Source: Trebonia sp963811335 (GTDB lineage: Bacteria; Actinomycetota; Actinomycetes; Streptosporangiales; Streptosporangiaceae). Taken from it: a stretch of 64,000 nt of DNA. The notes below the pieces were generated by a model, which made no database searches, was not told where the DNA came from, and saw only the letters and a list, made by a program, of their open reading frames with translations. A program made the position numbers and the translations under genes. The stretch is from positions 62,001-126,000 of the forward strand of contig CAWERB010000028.1 in the NCBI GenBank assembly GCA_963811335.1. The letters run 5' to 3'. Shown piece by piece: positions 17,911-26,797 of the stretch. Numbering within the stretch: position 1 is the stretch's first letter; each line of letters starts with the position of its first letter.

Positions 17911-19521
17911 TCAGCCGATCAGCGCCTCGGCCTCCGGCGCCGGGGCCGACTCCTCGCCGGGCCCGGCCCGGCCGCGCAGCGGCACTTCCTTGATGAACAA
18001 GGCAAGCAGGAAGACGAGCGCGGTGGCCGGGATGGTCCAGAGGAACACGGTGTGCACCGCCTGGGCGATGCCCGAGAGCACCGCCTCCCTGACCGGGCCC
18101 TGCAGCCTGGCCACCGCCGTCGGGTCGAGCGACGCGCCGCTGACCGGCACCTTGCCGCCCGCCGCGAGGCTGCTCATCGAGGAGGTCAGCTTGTGCGCGA
18201 AGATCGCGCCGAACGCCGCCACCCCGAGCGAGCCGCCGATCTGCTGGAAGAACATCCGGGAACTGGTCGCCACGCCCATGTCCTTGAGCTCGACGCTGTT
18301 CTGCGCGATGAGCGACATCATCTGCATCAGGCAGCCCATGCCAAGACCGAGGACCACGTAGTCGATGCCGGTGGTCAACCGCGACGTGTCCACGCCGATC
18401 CTGCTGAGCAGGAACATGCCGACCGCCATGAGCAGGCCGCCGATGATCGGGTACATACGGTACTTGCCGGTCTTGCTGGTCAGCGTGCCGGCCAGCACCG
18501 AGGTGACCATGGAGCCGACCATCAGCGGGGTCATCAGCAGGCCGCTCACCGTCGGCGACGCACCCTGCACGGTCTGCTGGTAGAACGGCAGGAACGTCAT
18601 CGCCCCGAACAGGCCGAGGCCAACGAACGTGGTCAGCGCCATCGTGACCGAGAAGTTCCTGATCTTGAACACGTGCAGCGGCAGCATCGGCTCCGCGGCC
18701 CGCCGCTCGGTCATCAGGAACCAGGCGAGGCCGCCGACGGCCAGCGCCATGAGCGCGATGATCTGCCACGAGCCCCACTGGTACTGGGTGCCGCCCCAGG
18801 TCGCGAGCAGGATGATCGCGGTAGAGACCACGCCGAGCAGGGTGCCGCCCAGGTAGTCGATCTTGTGCTCGACCCGGCGGGCGGGCAGCTTCATCACGGC
18901 GATCAGGTAGACGAGCGCGGCGCCGCCGAGCGGCAGGTTGATGTAGAAGATCCAGCGCCAGGAGATCGCCGAGGTGATCCAGCCGCCGACGAGCGGGCCG
19001 CCGATGGTGGCGACCATCATGACGACCATGAAGTAGCTCATGTACTTGCCGCGCTCACGGGGCGGGACGATCTCGCCGAGCGTGGCCATCGCGCCAACGA
19101 TCAGGCCGCCGGCGCCAAGGCCCTGGATGGCGCGGAAGGTGATCAGTTCCGGCATCGTGGCCGACAGGCCAGACAGCACCGACCCGAGCAGGAAGACGGC
19201 GATGGCGAAGATGAACAGCTTCTTCCTGCCGTACATGTCGCCGAGCTTGCCGTAGAAGGGCGTGGTGATGGTGGATGCGAGCACGTAGGCCGTGACCACC
19301 CACGACAGGTGCGTGGCGCCGCCCAGGTCGCCCACGATGCGCGGCAGCGCCGTGCCGACCACCAGCTGGTCGAGCATGGCGAGCAGCATCGCCATCAGCA
19401 GGCCGGGCAGCAGGATCATGATCTGCTTGTGGGACAGGAACGTGCTCCCTCCGGACGCGTCCCCGCCTGGCCCGCTGTCGTCCGCCGATCCCGGGACGCG
19501 CGCGCCCGTTGCCTCACTCAC
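17911..19521 (-). CDS. DHA2-type MFS drug exporter
   Basis: A 536-residue proton antiporter of the EmrB/QacA type, with about 14 predicted membrane helices. Visible marks include LDQLVVGTALPRIVGDLGG in helix 1, the loop GKLGDMYGRKK between helices 2 and 3, and the antiporter motif C region GPLVGGWI. GTG at 19521 follows GGGAG; upstream in-frame codons would add 47 residues of non-membrane sequence and cross the operator. The divergent TetR gene at 19698 and the inverted repeat between them suggest drug-inducible control. Substrate unknown. Confidence 0.9.
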   Translation of the reverse strand: MSEATGARVPGSADDSGPGGDASGGSTFLSHKQIMILLPGLLMAMLLAMLDQLVVGTALPRIVGDLGGATHLSWVVTAYVLASTITTPFYGKLGDMYGRKKLFIFAIAVFLLGSVLSGLSATMPELITFRAIQGLGAGGLIVGAMATLGEIVPPRERGKYMSYFMVVMMVATIGGPLVGGWITSAISWRWIFYINLPLGGAALVYLIAVMKLPARRVEHKIDYLGGTLLGVVSTAIILLATWGGTQYQWGSWQIIALMALAVGGLAWFLMTERRAAEPMLPLHVFKIRNFSVTMALTTFVGLGLFGAMTFLPFYQQTVQGASPTVSGLLMTPLMVGSMVTSVLAGTLTSKTGKYRMYPIIGGLLMAVGMFLLSRIGVDTSRLTTGIDYVVLGLGMGCLMQMMSLIAQNSVELKDMGVATSSRMFFQQIGGSLGVAAFGAIFAHKLTSSMSSLAAGGKVPVSGASLDPTAVARLQGPVREAVLSGIAQAVHTVFLWTIPATALVFLLALFIKEVPLRGRAGPGEESAPAPEAEALIG

Positions 19522-19602
19522 TTTGTCTCCCTCAGGCCCGTCACCGGCCGCGGCCCCCCGCGGCCGGCCCTCGTCGGCGGAACTTACTTGCCGCCCGGCT
19601 AG

Positions 19603-19628
19603 ATATAGCCTCGCAAAGCACGCTATAT
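19603..19628. promoter_or_regulatory. candidate TetR operator of the MFS exporter
   Basis: ATATAGC (19603-19609) and GCTATAT (19622-19628) form a perfect inverted repeat with a 12-base spacer, in an AT-rich spot of an otherwise GC-rich gap between the divergent MFS and TetR genes. Binding is inferred. Confidence 0.55.
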
Positions 19629-19697
19629 TCCTAACTAACCGGCCGTCAAGTAGATTCCGCACTGGCGGTCACGGGCACGTGGAGGCACGGCATAACG

Positions 19698-20345
19698 ATG
19701 GACGAGCACGCGAACGCGGGCCGGCGCGGTGACACCCGGGCGCGGATCCAGCAGGTCGCGCTCGAGCTTTTCGCCGAGCAGGGCTACGAGCGAACTTCGC
19801 TGCGGGAGATCGCCGAGCGCCTCGGCGTTACGAAGGCCGCGCTGTACTACCACTTCAAGTCTAAGGAAGACATCGTCCGCAGCTTCACCGAGGACTACTT
19901 CGCCCGGCTCGACGCGCTCATCGCCTGGGGTGCTGAGCAGCCGCCGGGCGCCGAGACCGCCAGGGAACTGATCGACCGCTACATCACCATCGTGCTGGAG
20001 AGCGGCGAGGTCTTCCGGTTCCTCGAGCGCAACCAGGCGACCATCCACGGGACCGAGGATGGCAAGCACCGCTTCACCCAGTTCCGGCCCAGGCTGAGCG
20101 CGTTCATGGAGATCATCACCGGCCCCGACGCTCCGCCGCGGTCCCGGATCCGGGCCGGCGCCGCCATTTTCGCCGTCAGTACGTCCTGCATGTTCTTCAT
20201 GAAGGATTCGCCGGACGCCGAGTTCGACGCGGTGCTGCCCGCGCCGCCGAGCCAGGAGGAGCTCCGCGAGATCGTCCTCGAGCTTGCTACCGATCTCACC
20301 AGCGAGCGCGCTGCCCTCCCGCTAGCCGGGCGCCCGACGACATAG
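19698..20345 (+). CDS. TetR-family repressor of the MFS exporter
   Basis: 215 residues with the TetR DNA-binding domain at about 12-60 (RARIQQVALELFAEQGYERT, SLREIAERLGVTKAALYYHF, KSKEDIVRSF) and an all-helical ligand domain. It is transcribed away from the exporter gene. Family members release the operator on binding the exported compound. No recognised ligand signature. Confidence 0.9.
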   Translation: MDEHANAGRRGDTRARIQQVALELFAEQGYERTSLREIAERLGVTKAALYYHFKSKEDIVRSFTEDYFARLDALIAWGAEQPPGAETARELIDRYITIVLESGEVFRFLERNQATIHGTEDGKHRFTQFRPRLSAFMEIITGPDAPPRSRIRAGAAIFAVSTSCMFFMKDSPDAEFDAVLPAPPSQEELREIVLELATDLTSERAALPLAGRPTT

Positions 20346-20478
20346 CCGACGCAAAATCCATCGTAAAGATGCAATTAGCCATAAACGACTTCCCTGCCGA
20401 GTCACGAAATCTGACGTCCACGTATAACGGCATTTATGTGGTATCACTCGGGCTTGACTTAAGCTATAAAGTCCTCCC

Positions 20479-22129
20479 ATGTCGGTCGATTTCGACGCGG
20501 AGCTTACCGGAGCTGGCGGCCGAAGATTCTGCGGCATGCGGTTCGGGCTATGATCCGGTCTCCGCCCTTGGCCCGGTCCTCGCCGCGCGCAATATCGCGA
20601 TGCTGGGCGGTTTCGATGCCACTGGGTCTTTCTCGGCCGTTACCGGCTCGTTCCCGCGCTACCGGGTCCTTCGCCGCCTTACCGGGCTCCTTCGCTCCGC
20701 GCCTGTACCGGAGTCCTTCCCCGCGCCGCCGGCTCGCTGACGCCGCGCGCGGAGACCGCCGGTCACGCTCAAGCGCGTGTTCAGGCTGCCGGGCAAGCTG
20801 CCCGGCGTCCGGCTGCCGTCCGGAGCCGGAACTCGCGGCCATGGCCCGGTCCGCTCCGGTCATCGGCCGGGCTCGACGCGCTGGCCGGCTGGCTCGGCCG
20901 GGACGGCCGCCTCGTCACCGGCACCGACGACCTGGCCGATGACGACGCGGCGGACGCGTGCGGGCAACTCGGGATCGGGCCGGAGCGGTTGTCGTCCCTG
21001 TGGCAGTACGCGCTTATCTCGGGCTGGTTCGAGCTGGAGGATTCCGCGGACCGGCGGCGCACCTGGGCGGTGATCGGTCCGGCCGCTTGGCGCTGGGCGG
21101 ACGGCGACGACAGCGGCGCGCTGCACGGGTGGGCGGCCGTGTTCGCCGCCGTGGCGGCCAGGGCGCTCGACATCATGGCCGAGGATCACCGGTCCAGAGC
21201 CCGCAGGCTCGACTTCGAGGGGCAGGGCGTGGCGCTCGCCGTGATACTGTTCGCGGCCCGGCGGACCGGGATGACCGGCGTGGACATCGAGGACCTGGTG
21301 CGGGACGGCGCCATCGGCGAACGCCCGTCATTCTTCAGGAAGCGCGCATGGAACGCCTGGGTGCAGGAGCACGGCCACCCGGCGCACCGCCTGCTCGGCG
21401 AGCTTGCGGCGATCGGTGCCGTCACTTTGCCGCGCAGCGCCACCGGAGCCGTGCAGCTGACTCCGCTTGCCCTGTGGGCGCTGCGCAAGCAGTTCATGCT
21501 CGACAAGATCAGCGTGCCCGTCCTGCGCCCGCCTTCGCCGCAGATGTCCGCCGCGGCCCTGGTCGCGCTGTCCGATGCCGTCAGCGAGGCGGAGTTCGAT
21601 GACGCCTTCGGCGAGTGGATGCGCGGCCGCGATCCGGAGCAGGCGGCGCGGGAACTGCTGATCTACGCCGGGTCGGTCGACCGCGCACGGGCGGCTGGCC
21701 GCGGTTGACATCGCCCGGCGGATCGGGGCTCCCGGATACCGCGCGTGGAAGGATGCCGTAAAGCGCCCCGAGCTACGCGGGTACGCGCGAGCCTCTTTGT
21801 CCATGATGGCAGCTGACCTGCCGAAGTCCACCCTGCCGCTCGTCCTCGAGCCCGACCCGGACGATATGGCCTGGCTGGCCGCCGACCTGGTGGCAATGGC
21901 ATGCGGTACCGACGACCCTGACCCCGACGAGGTCGCCGCCGTGTTCGCCGAGGCGGTACCCGACGGCCAGCATGAGCAGATCCTGGGCCTGATGGCGCAC
22001 AGCTCGCATCCGGATGCCGTCCGCGTTCTCGGCGCGCTCGGTACCTACCATCCCGACCGCCGGGTGGCCAGGGAGGCACGTAAGGCCGCGCGCGCCATGG
22101 CCAGGAATCGCGTCCCCGCCCGCGCCTAG
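20479..22129 (+). pseudogene. decayed tandem copy of the unknown protein encoded at 22220
   Basis: Aligned with the intact neighbour, this region encodes the same protein but in at least four different frames. It opens MSVDFDAEL at 20479 and soon meets a stop; matching segments follow (VFRLPGKLPGVRLP near 20777, PELAAMARSAPVIG near 20830). A long block runs from about 20930 to 21685 (SLWQYALISGWFELEDSADR to LLIYAGSVDR), and the last part from about 21700 to 22129 is in yet another frame. The DNA match is strong in the 3' two thirds and poor in the first 400 bases. Duplication followed by decay explains this. Confidence 0.85.
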
Positions 22130-22219
22130 CGAATGGTTCTGGGTTTACCCATCAGTCACGACCTCGTATCTAGTTTCACTTATAGGGCGTAAGGCCTGCT
22201 TGAGCGATAGAATCCCCCC

Positions 22220-23845
22220 ATGCCGGTCGATCTCGACGCAAGGTTCACGGACATGGCGGCCGAGATCCTGCGGGACGCGGTTCGGTTCTATGATCCGGGC
22301 CCGGAGCCTAGCCCTGTCCTTTCAGCGTGGGATACGGGCATGCTGAGCGGCCTCGGCGCGACCGGTTCCTTCACCGCGGTCACCGGCTCCCTCCCCGCCC
22401 TGACCGGATCCCTCCCCGCCCTGACCGGATCCTTCCGCACAGTCGGCCTGCAAATTGCGCCGGAGACGCCGGTCACGCTCAAGCGCGCGTTCCGGCTGCC
22501 GGACAAACTGCCCGGTGTCTGGCTGCTGCCGGAGCAGGAACTGGCGGCACTGACCCGGTCCGCTCCGGTCATCGGCGGGCTCGCCTCGCTGGCCGTCTGG
22601 CTCGGCCGGGACGGCCGCCTCGTCACCGACGCCGACGACCTGGCCGATGACGACGCGGCGGACGCGTGCGGGCAACTCGGCATCGGGCCTGAGCGGTTGT
22701 CGTTCCTGTGGCAGTACGCCCTTATCTCGGGCTGGTTCGAGCTGGCGGATTCCGCGGACCGGCGCACCCTGGCGGTGATCGGGCAGACCGCGGTCCGCTG
22801 GGCGGACGACGACGACAGCGGCGCGCTGCACGGGTGGGCGGCCGTGTTCGCCGCCGTGGCGGCCAGGGCACTTGACATCATGGCCGAAGCGGACCTGGCC
22901 AGGGCCCGCAGGCTTCACTTCGAGGGGCCGGGCGTGGCCGTCGTCGTGACGCTGTTCGCGGCCCGGCAGAGCGGGATGACCATCCCGGACATCGAGGAGC
23001 TGGTGCGGGACCGCACGATCGGCGATTACCCGTCAGTCTTCAGGAAGCGCGCATGGGACGCCTGGGTACAGGAGCACGGCCACCCGGCGCACCGCCTGCT
23101 CGGCGAGCTTGCGGGCGTCGGCGCGGTCACCGTGCCGCAGCACGACAACGGGACCGTCGAACTGACTCCGCTTGCCGTGTGGGCGCTGCGCAAGCAGTTC
23201 ATGCTGGACAAGATCAGCGTGCCCGCCCTGCGCCTGCCTTCGCCGCAGATGTCCGCCGCGGCCCTGGTCGCGCTGTCCGATGCCGTCAGCGAGGCGGAGT
23301 TCGATGACGCCTTCGGCGAGTGGATGCGCGGCCGCGATCCGGAGCAGGCGGCGCGGGAGCTGCTGATCTACGCCGGGTCGGTCGATCCGCGAGGGCGGCT
23401 GACCGCGGTAGACATCGCCCGGCGGATCGGGACTCCCGCGTATCGCGCGTGGAAGGACGCCATGAAACGCCCCGAGCTACGCGGGTACGCGCGAGCCTCC
23501 TTGTCCATGATGGCAGGTGACCTGCCGAAGTCCACCCTGCCGCTCGTCCTCGAGCCCGACCCGGACGACATGGCCTGGCTGGCCACGGACCTGCTGGCGG
23601 TGACATGCAGTGCCGACGATCCGGACCCGGACGAGGTCGCCGCGGTGTTCGCCGAGGTCGTGCCCGAGGGCCAGCAGCAGCGGATCGTGGGCGCGATGGC
23701 CCAGATCTCCCACCCGGATGCCGTCCGCGTTCTCGACGTGATCGGTACCTACCATCCCAACGGCCGGGTGGCCAGGGAGGCGCGCAAGGCCGTGCGCTCG
23801 ATGGCCAGGGACGGGGTTCCGGTCCGCGCCGCCGGTGAGGCGTGA
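22220..23845 (+). CDS. intact tandem paralogue of unknown function
   Basis: Not recognised. A 541-residue soluble protein. Residues ~40-75 contain a Gly/Ser/Thr-rich stretch with GSLPALT repeated from a 21-base duplication. The middle (about 150-330) is helical with GISGWF-type aromatic patches and a stretch ending VELTPLAVWALRKQFML that looks like a winged helix. The last ~200 residues resemble helical repeats (DLPKSTLPLVLEPDPDDMAW, RKAVRSMARDG), possibly HEAT-like. No catalytic motif, signal peptide or membrane helix is evident. It ends 4 bases from the convergent ilvA stop. Confidence 0.75.
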   Translation: MPVDLDARFTDMAAEILRDAVRFYDPGPEPSPVLSAWDTGMLSGLGATGSFTAVTGSLPALTGSLPALTGSFRTVGLQIAPETPVTLKRAFRLPDKLPGVWLLPEQELAALTRSAPVIGGLASLAVWLGRDGRLVTDADDLADDDAADACGQLGIGPERLSFLWQYALISGWFELADSADRRTLAVIGQTAVRWADDDDSGALHGWAAVFAAVAARALDIMAEADLARARRLHFEGPGVAVVVTLFAARQSGMTIPDIEELVRDRTIGDYPSVFRKRAWDAWVQEHGHPAHRLLGELAGVGAVTVPQHDNGTVELTPLAVWALRKQFMLDKISVPALRLPSPQMSAAALVALSDAVSEAEFDDAFGEWMRGRDPEQAARELLIYAGSVDPRGRLTAVDIARRIGTPAYRAWKDAMKRPELRGYARASLSMMAGDLPKSTLPLVLEPDPDDMAWLATDLLAVTCSADDPDPDEVAAVFAEVVPEGQQQRIVGAMAQISHPDAVRVLDVIGTYHPNGRVAREARKAVRSMARDGVPVRAAGEA

Positions 23846-23849
23846 CCCG

Positions 23850-25070
23850 CTAGCTGAACACCAGGTCGTACCCCGCGCCCCTGAGCGTCTCCTTGACGTG
23901 CTCGCAGTGCTCGGGACCCCTGGTCTCGACCTGCAGGAGCACCTCCACCTCATCTACCCGCAGGCTCGGCGCCAGCCGCTCATGGCTCACCTCGAGCACG
24001 TTGGCGCCAAGCCCGGCGAGCAGCGAGAGCAGCCCGGCGAGCGAGCCCGGGTAGTCGGGGACGCGGCAGCGCAGGCCGAGGAACCGCCCGGCGGCGGACA
24101 GCCCGTGACGGAGCAGCTTGGAAAGCAGCAGCGGATCGATGTTGCCGCCGGAGAGCACGACCACGGCGGGTGCCTCGAAATCGCCAAGTTGTTGCAGGAT
24201 TGCCGCCACCCCGGCCGCCCCGGCCGGCTCGACCACCTGCTTGGCGCGCTCAAGGCAGAGCAGCAGGGCGCGAGCGAGCGCAGCCTCCGACACCGTGACG
24301 ACCCGGTCGAGCGACGCCGCGAGGATGCGGAAGGGGATGTCACCTGGCCGCTGCACGGCGATGCCGTCGGCCATCGTGGGCCCGCCGACAACCTGCACAG
24401 GCTCGCCGGCCGCCAGCGAGGCGGCCAGCCCGGGCACCGCCTCCGTCTGCACGCCGACGACGCGCACCTCGGGGTCGAGTGAGTGCACCGCCACGGTGAT
24501 CCCCGCCGCCAGCCCGCCGCCGCCGACGGGGACGACGACCGTGCGCACTCCCGGGCACTGCTCGATGATCTCGAAGCCCAGTGTGCCCTGGCCGGCCACG
24601 ATGTCCTGATGGTCGAACGGGTGGATGAACACCGCCCCGGTCTCCGCCGAGAACCGCAGTGCCTCACCGAGCGCGTCCTCCACGGTGGACCCGTGCAGGA
24701 TCACCGACGCGCCGTAGGACCGGGTCGCCTCGACCTTAGGCAGCGCCGCCCGCTCCGGCATGACGACGGTGGCCGAGGTGCCGAGCAGTCCCGCGGCGAA
24801 CGCCACGCCCTGCGCGTGGTTGCCCGCGCTCGCCGCCACCACGCCGTGCCCGCGCTCGTCACCCGACAGCCGGGCGATCCTCGTGTAGGCACCGCGGACC
24901 TTGAACGACCCGGTCCGCTGCAAGTTCTCGCACTTGAGGTAGACCGGCCCGCCCACCTGGTCAGACAGCACGCGCGAGTACAGCATCGGCGTCGGCGAGA
25001 TAACGTCGCGCAGCAGCTCGCGCGCCGCGACGACATCATCGGCCTGCACCAGCGGGGACGACGTGGGCAT
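23850..25070 (-). CDS. ilvA: threonine ammonia-lyase with C-terminal ACT domain
   Basis: PLP enzyme converting threonine to 2-oxobutanoate and ammonia, the entry to isoleucine synthesis. The PLP lysine is Lys57 in TGSFKVRGAY, the phosphate-binding loop is VPVGGGGLAAG, and the C-terminal ~75 residues (RVPDYPGSLAGLLSLLAGLG) form an ACT regulatory domain. At 406 residues with one ACT domain it resembles the shorter type that is often annotated as either biosynthetic or catabolic, so isoleucine inhibition is uncertain. ATG at 25070 gives a normal start; upstream codons at 25100 lack support. Confidence 0.9.
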   Translation of the reverse strand: MPTSSPLVQADDVVAARELLRDVISPTPMLYSRVLSDQVGGPVYLKCENLQRTGSFKVRGAYTRIARLSGDERGHGVVAASAGNHAQGVAFAAGLLGTSATVVMPERAALPKVEATRSYGASVILHGSTVEDALGEALRFSAETGAVFIHPFDHQDIVAGQGTLGFEIIEQCPGVRTVVVPVGGGGLAAGITVAVHSLDPEVRVVGVQTEAVPGLAASLAAGEPVQVVGGPTMADGIAVQRPGDIPFRILAASLDRVVTVSEAALARALLLCLERAKQVVEPAGAAGVAAILQQLGDFEAPAVVVLSGGNIDPLLLSKLLRHGLSAAGRFLGLRCRVPDYPGSLAGLLSLLAGLGANVLEVSHERLAPSLRVDEVEVLLQVETRGPEHCEHVKETLRGAGYDLVFS

Positions 25071-25162
25071 CACCCACCGAACATTACTCCGGCACGACAC
25101 CGGCTGTGCGCTTCGTGCCGGCGACCGAGTGTGTCATGCGCCAGCGCACCACCGCGGGGGCG

Positions 25163-25217
25163 ATGGGGGGCCGCGCAGGCCCCCCATGATCGGGGGGTGC
25201 AGGGGGGTCGCCCCCCC
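25163..25217. other. G-run hairpins between ilvA and the AAA ATPase gene
   Basis: A perfect 10-bp stem ATGGGGGGCC / GGCCCCCCAT (25163-25172, 25178-25187) is followed by a G6-TCG-C6 stem (25202-25216). With the G5 run at 25156 and the G6 run at 25192 the plus strand holds four long G runs, so a G-quadruplex is also possible. The element lies between two divergent promoters. Confidence 0.6.
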
Positions 25218-25222
25218 GCAGG

Positions 25223-25228
25223 TAGATT
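25223..25228 (+). promoter_or_regulatory. -10 box for a leaderless AAA ATPase mRNA
   Basis: TAGATT ends 7 bases before the GTG start at 25236 and no ribosome binding site is present, the pattern of a leaderless actinobacterial transcript. Confidence 0.4.
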
Positions 25229-25235
25229 GATAAGC

Positions 25236-26684
25236 GTGCACAGCAGTGAGGAACTCAACGCAAGCGCTCCGCATGGCCGGCCAGCCACACTGGGCGAGCT
25301 TAAGGCGAGCGGCCACCTCTACCGCACCGTCAAGCAAGAGATCAGAGAGAACCTGCTCACGCGGATGCGCACGGGGCAGGAAAGGTTTCCCGGCATCGTC
25401 GGCTTCGACCAGACTGTGCTGCCGCACCTCGAACGGGCACTGCTCGCCGGGCACGACGTCATCCTGCTCGGCGAGCGCGGCCAGGGGAAGACGCGGCTCA
25501 TCCGCACCATCGCGGGGCTGCTGGACGAGTGGACGCCGGTCATCGCCGGCTGCGAGATCAATGACCATCCCTACGCGCCGGCCTGCGCGCGCTGCCGCCG
25601 CCTCGCGGTGGAACTCGGCGAGGAGCTGCCCGTCTCCTGGCGGCACCAGACCGACCGGTACGGCGAGAAGCTCGCCACGCCAGACACCAGCGTCGGCGAC
25701 CTGATCGGGGACATCGACCCGGTCAAGGTGGCGGAGGGCCGGACCCTGGGGGACCCGGAGACCATGCACTTCGGTCAGGTGCCGCGCACCAACCGCGGTG
25801 TCTTCTGCCTGAACGAGCTGCCCGACCTCGCCGAGCGGATCCAGGTCGCGCTGCTCAACGTGCTCGAGGAGCGCGACATCGGCGTCCGCGGGTACTCGCT
25901 GCGGCTGCCCCTCGACATCGTCGTGGTGGCGAGCGCGAACCCCGAGGACTACACCAACCGGGGCCGGATCATCACCCCGCTCAAGGACCGGTTCGGCGCA
26001 GAGATCCGCACGCACTACCCGCTGTCGCTCGACGACGAGCTTGAGCTGATCAACCAGGAGGCCGCCGTCTCGTGGGACGGCCAGGACCCCGGCGCCGACC
26101 TGCCCGTTCACCTCATCGAGGTCATCGCGCGGTTCACCCGCCTGGTCCGCGAGTCTCCCGCGGTCGACAGCCGCTCCGGGGTCTCCGCCCGGTTCGCGAT
26201 CGCGGCGGCGGAGTCCGCCGCGGCGGCCGCGGTGCGCCGCACCGCGCTCGTGACGGAGGCAAGGGACGAGACGCCGGTCGCCCGGGTGGCGGACCTGCCT
26301 GGCATCGTCCCGACGCTGCGCGGCAAGGTCGAGTTCGAGGTCAGCGAGGAGGGCCGCGAGGAGGAGATACTCAACCACCTGCTGCGCCGCGCGATCGCGG
26401 AGACGTTCCGGGCCAGGCTCGGCGGCGCCGACCTGTCCGGGCTGCTCGCCAAGTTCGAGGAGGGCGGCTCGATCGAGTCGGGCGAGCTCGTCTCGGCCAC
26501 GGAACTGCTGCGCCGCACCGGCGAGGTCCCCGGCCTCGCCCGGATCATGGCAAGGCTCGGCATGGAGGGCAGGGAGTCCTTCGGCGAGGCCGCGGCGGCC
26601 ATTGAGTTCGTCCTCGAGGGCCTGTACCTGATCCGCCGGCTTTCCAAGGACACCGCGGATGGAACATCCACATACCGGACATAA
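25236..26684 (+). CDS. MoxR/Mg-chelatase-type AAA+ ATPase
   Basis: A 482-residue ATPase of the ChlI/MoxR group. Walker A is GERGQGKT (79-86), the Walker B region GVFCLNELPDLAERIQ, sensor I VVVASANPEDYTNRGR, and the arginine-finger region TPLKDRFGAEIRTHYPL. An insertion with CEINDHPYAPACARCRR (from about residue 104) may bind zinc. The partner von Willebrand A protein lies 113 bases downstream, as in chelatase and MoxR systems, where the ATPase remodels a target held by the VWA protein. Target unknown; this pair is chromosomal and free-standing, not near cofactor genes. Confidence 0.88.
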   Translation: MHSSEELNASAPHGRPATLGELKASGHLYRTVKQEIRENLLTRMRTGQERFPGIVGFDQTVLPHLERALLAGHDVILLGERGQGKTRLIRTIAGLLDEWTPVIAGCEINDHPYAPACARCRRLAVELGEELPVSWRHQTDRYGEKLATPDTSVGDLIGDIDPVKVAEGRTLGDPETMHFGQVPRTNRGVFCLNELPDLAERIQVALLNVLEERDIGVRGYSLRLPLDIVVVASANPEDYTNRGRIITPLKDRFGAEIRTHYPLSLDDELELINQEAAVSWDGQDPGADLPVHLIEVIARFTRLVRESPAVDSRSGVSARFAIAAAESAAAAAVRRTALVTEARDETPVARVADLPGIVPTLRGKVEFEVSEEGREEEILNHLLRRAIAETFRARLGGADLSGLLAKFEEGGSIESGELVSATELLRRTGEVPGLARIMARLGMEGRESFGEAAAAIEFVLEGLYLIRRLSKDTADGTSTYRT

Positions 26685-26797
26685 AGAGAAGACCAGAGCC
26701 ATCCCGGACGACCGCGTCGACCTCCCCCTCCCCGGGCGGCCCAGGCAGCGCGGGCGGCGGCGAGACGGCAGCTGGGACGCGGCGAGGAGCACGGCAG

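Noticed and set aside
20989..21708. Treating the open segment of the upstream paralogue as an independent gene
   Set aside because: It lacks the start and end of the family and is flanked by matching segments in other frames, so it is a piece of a pseudogene.
24483..25235. Long N-terminal extension of the AAA ATPase
   Set aside because: The extension is antisense to ilvA and crosses the G-run hairpins; the GTG at 25236 with a nearby -10 box gives a standard length.
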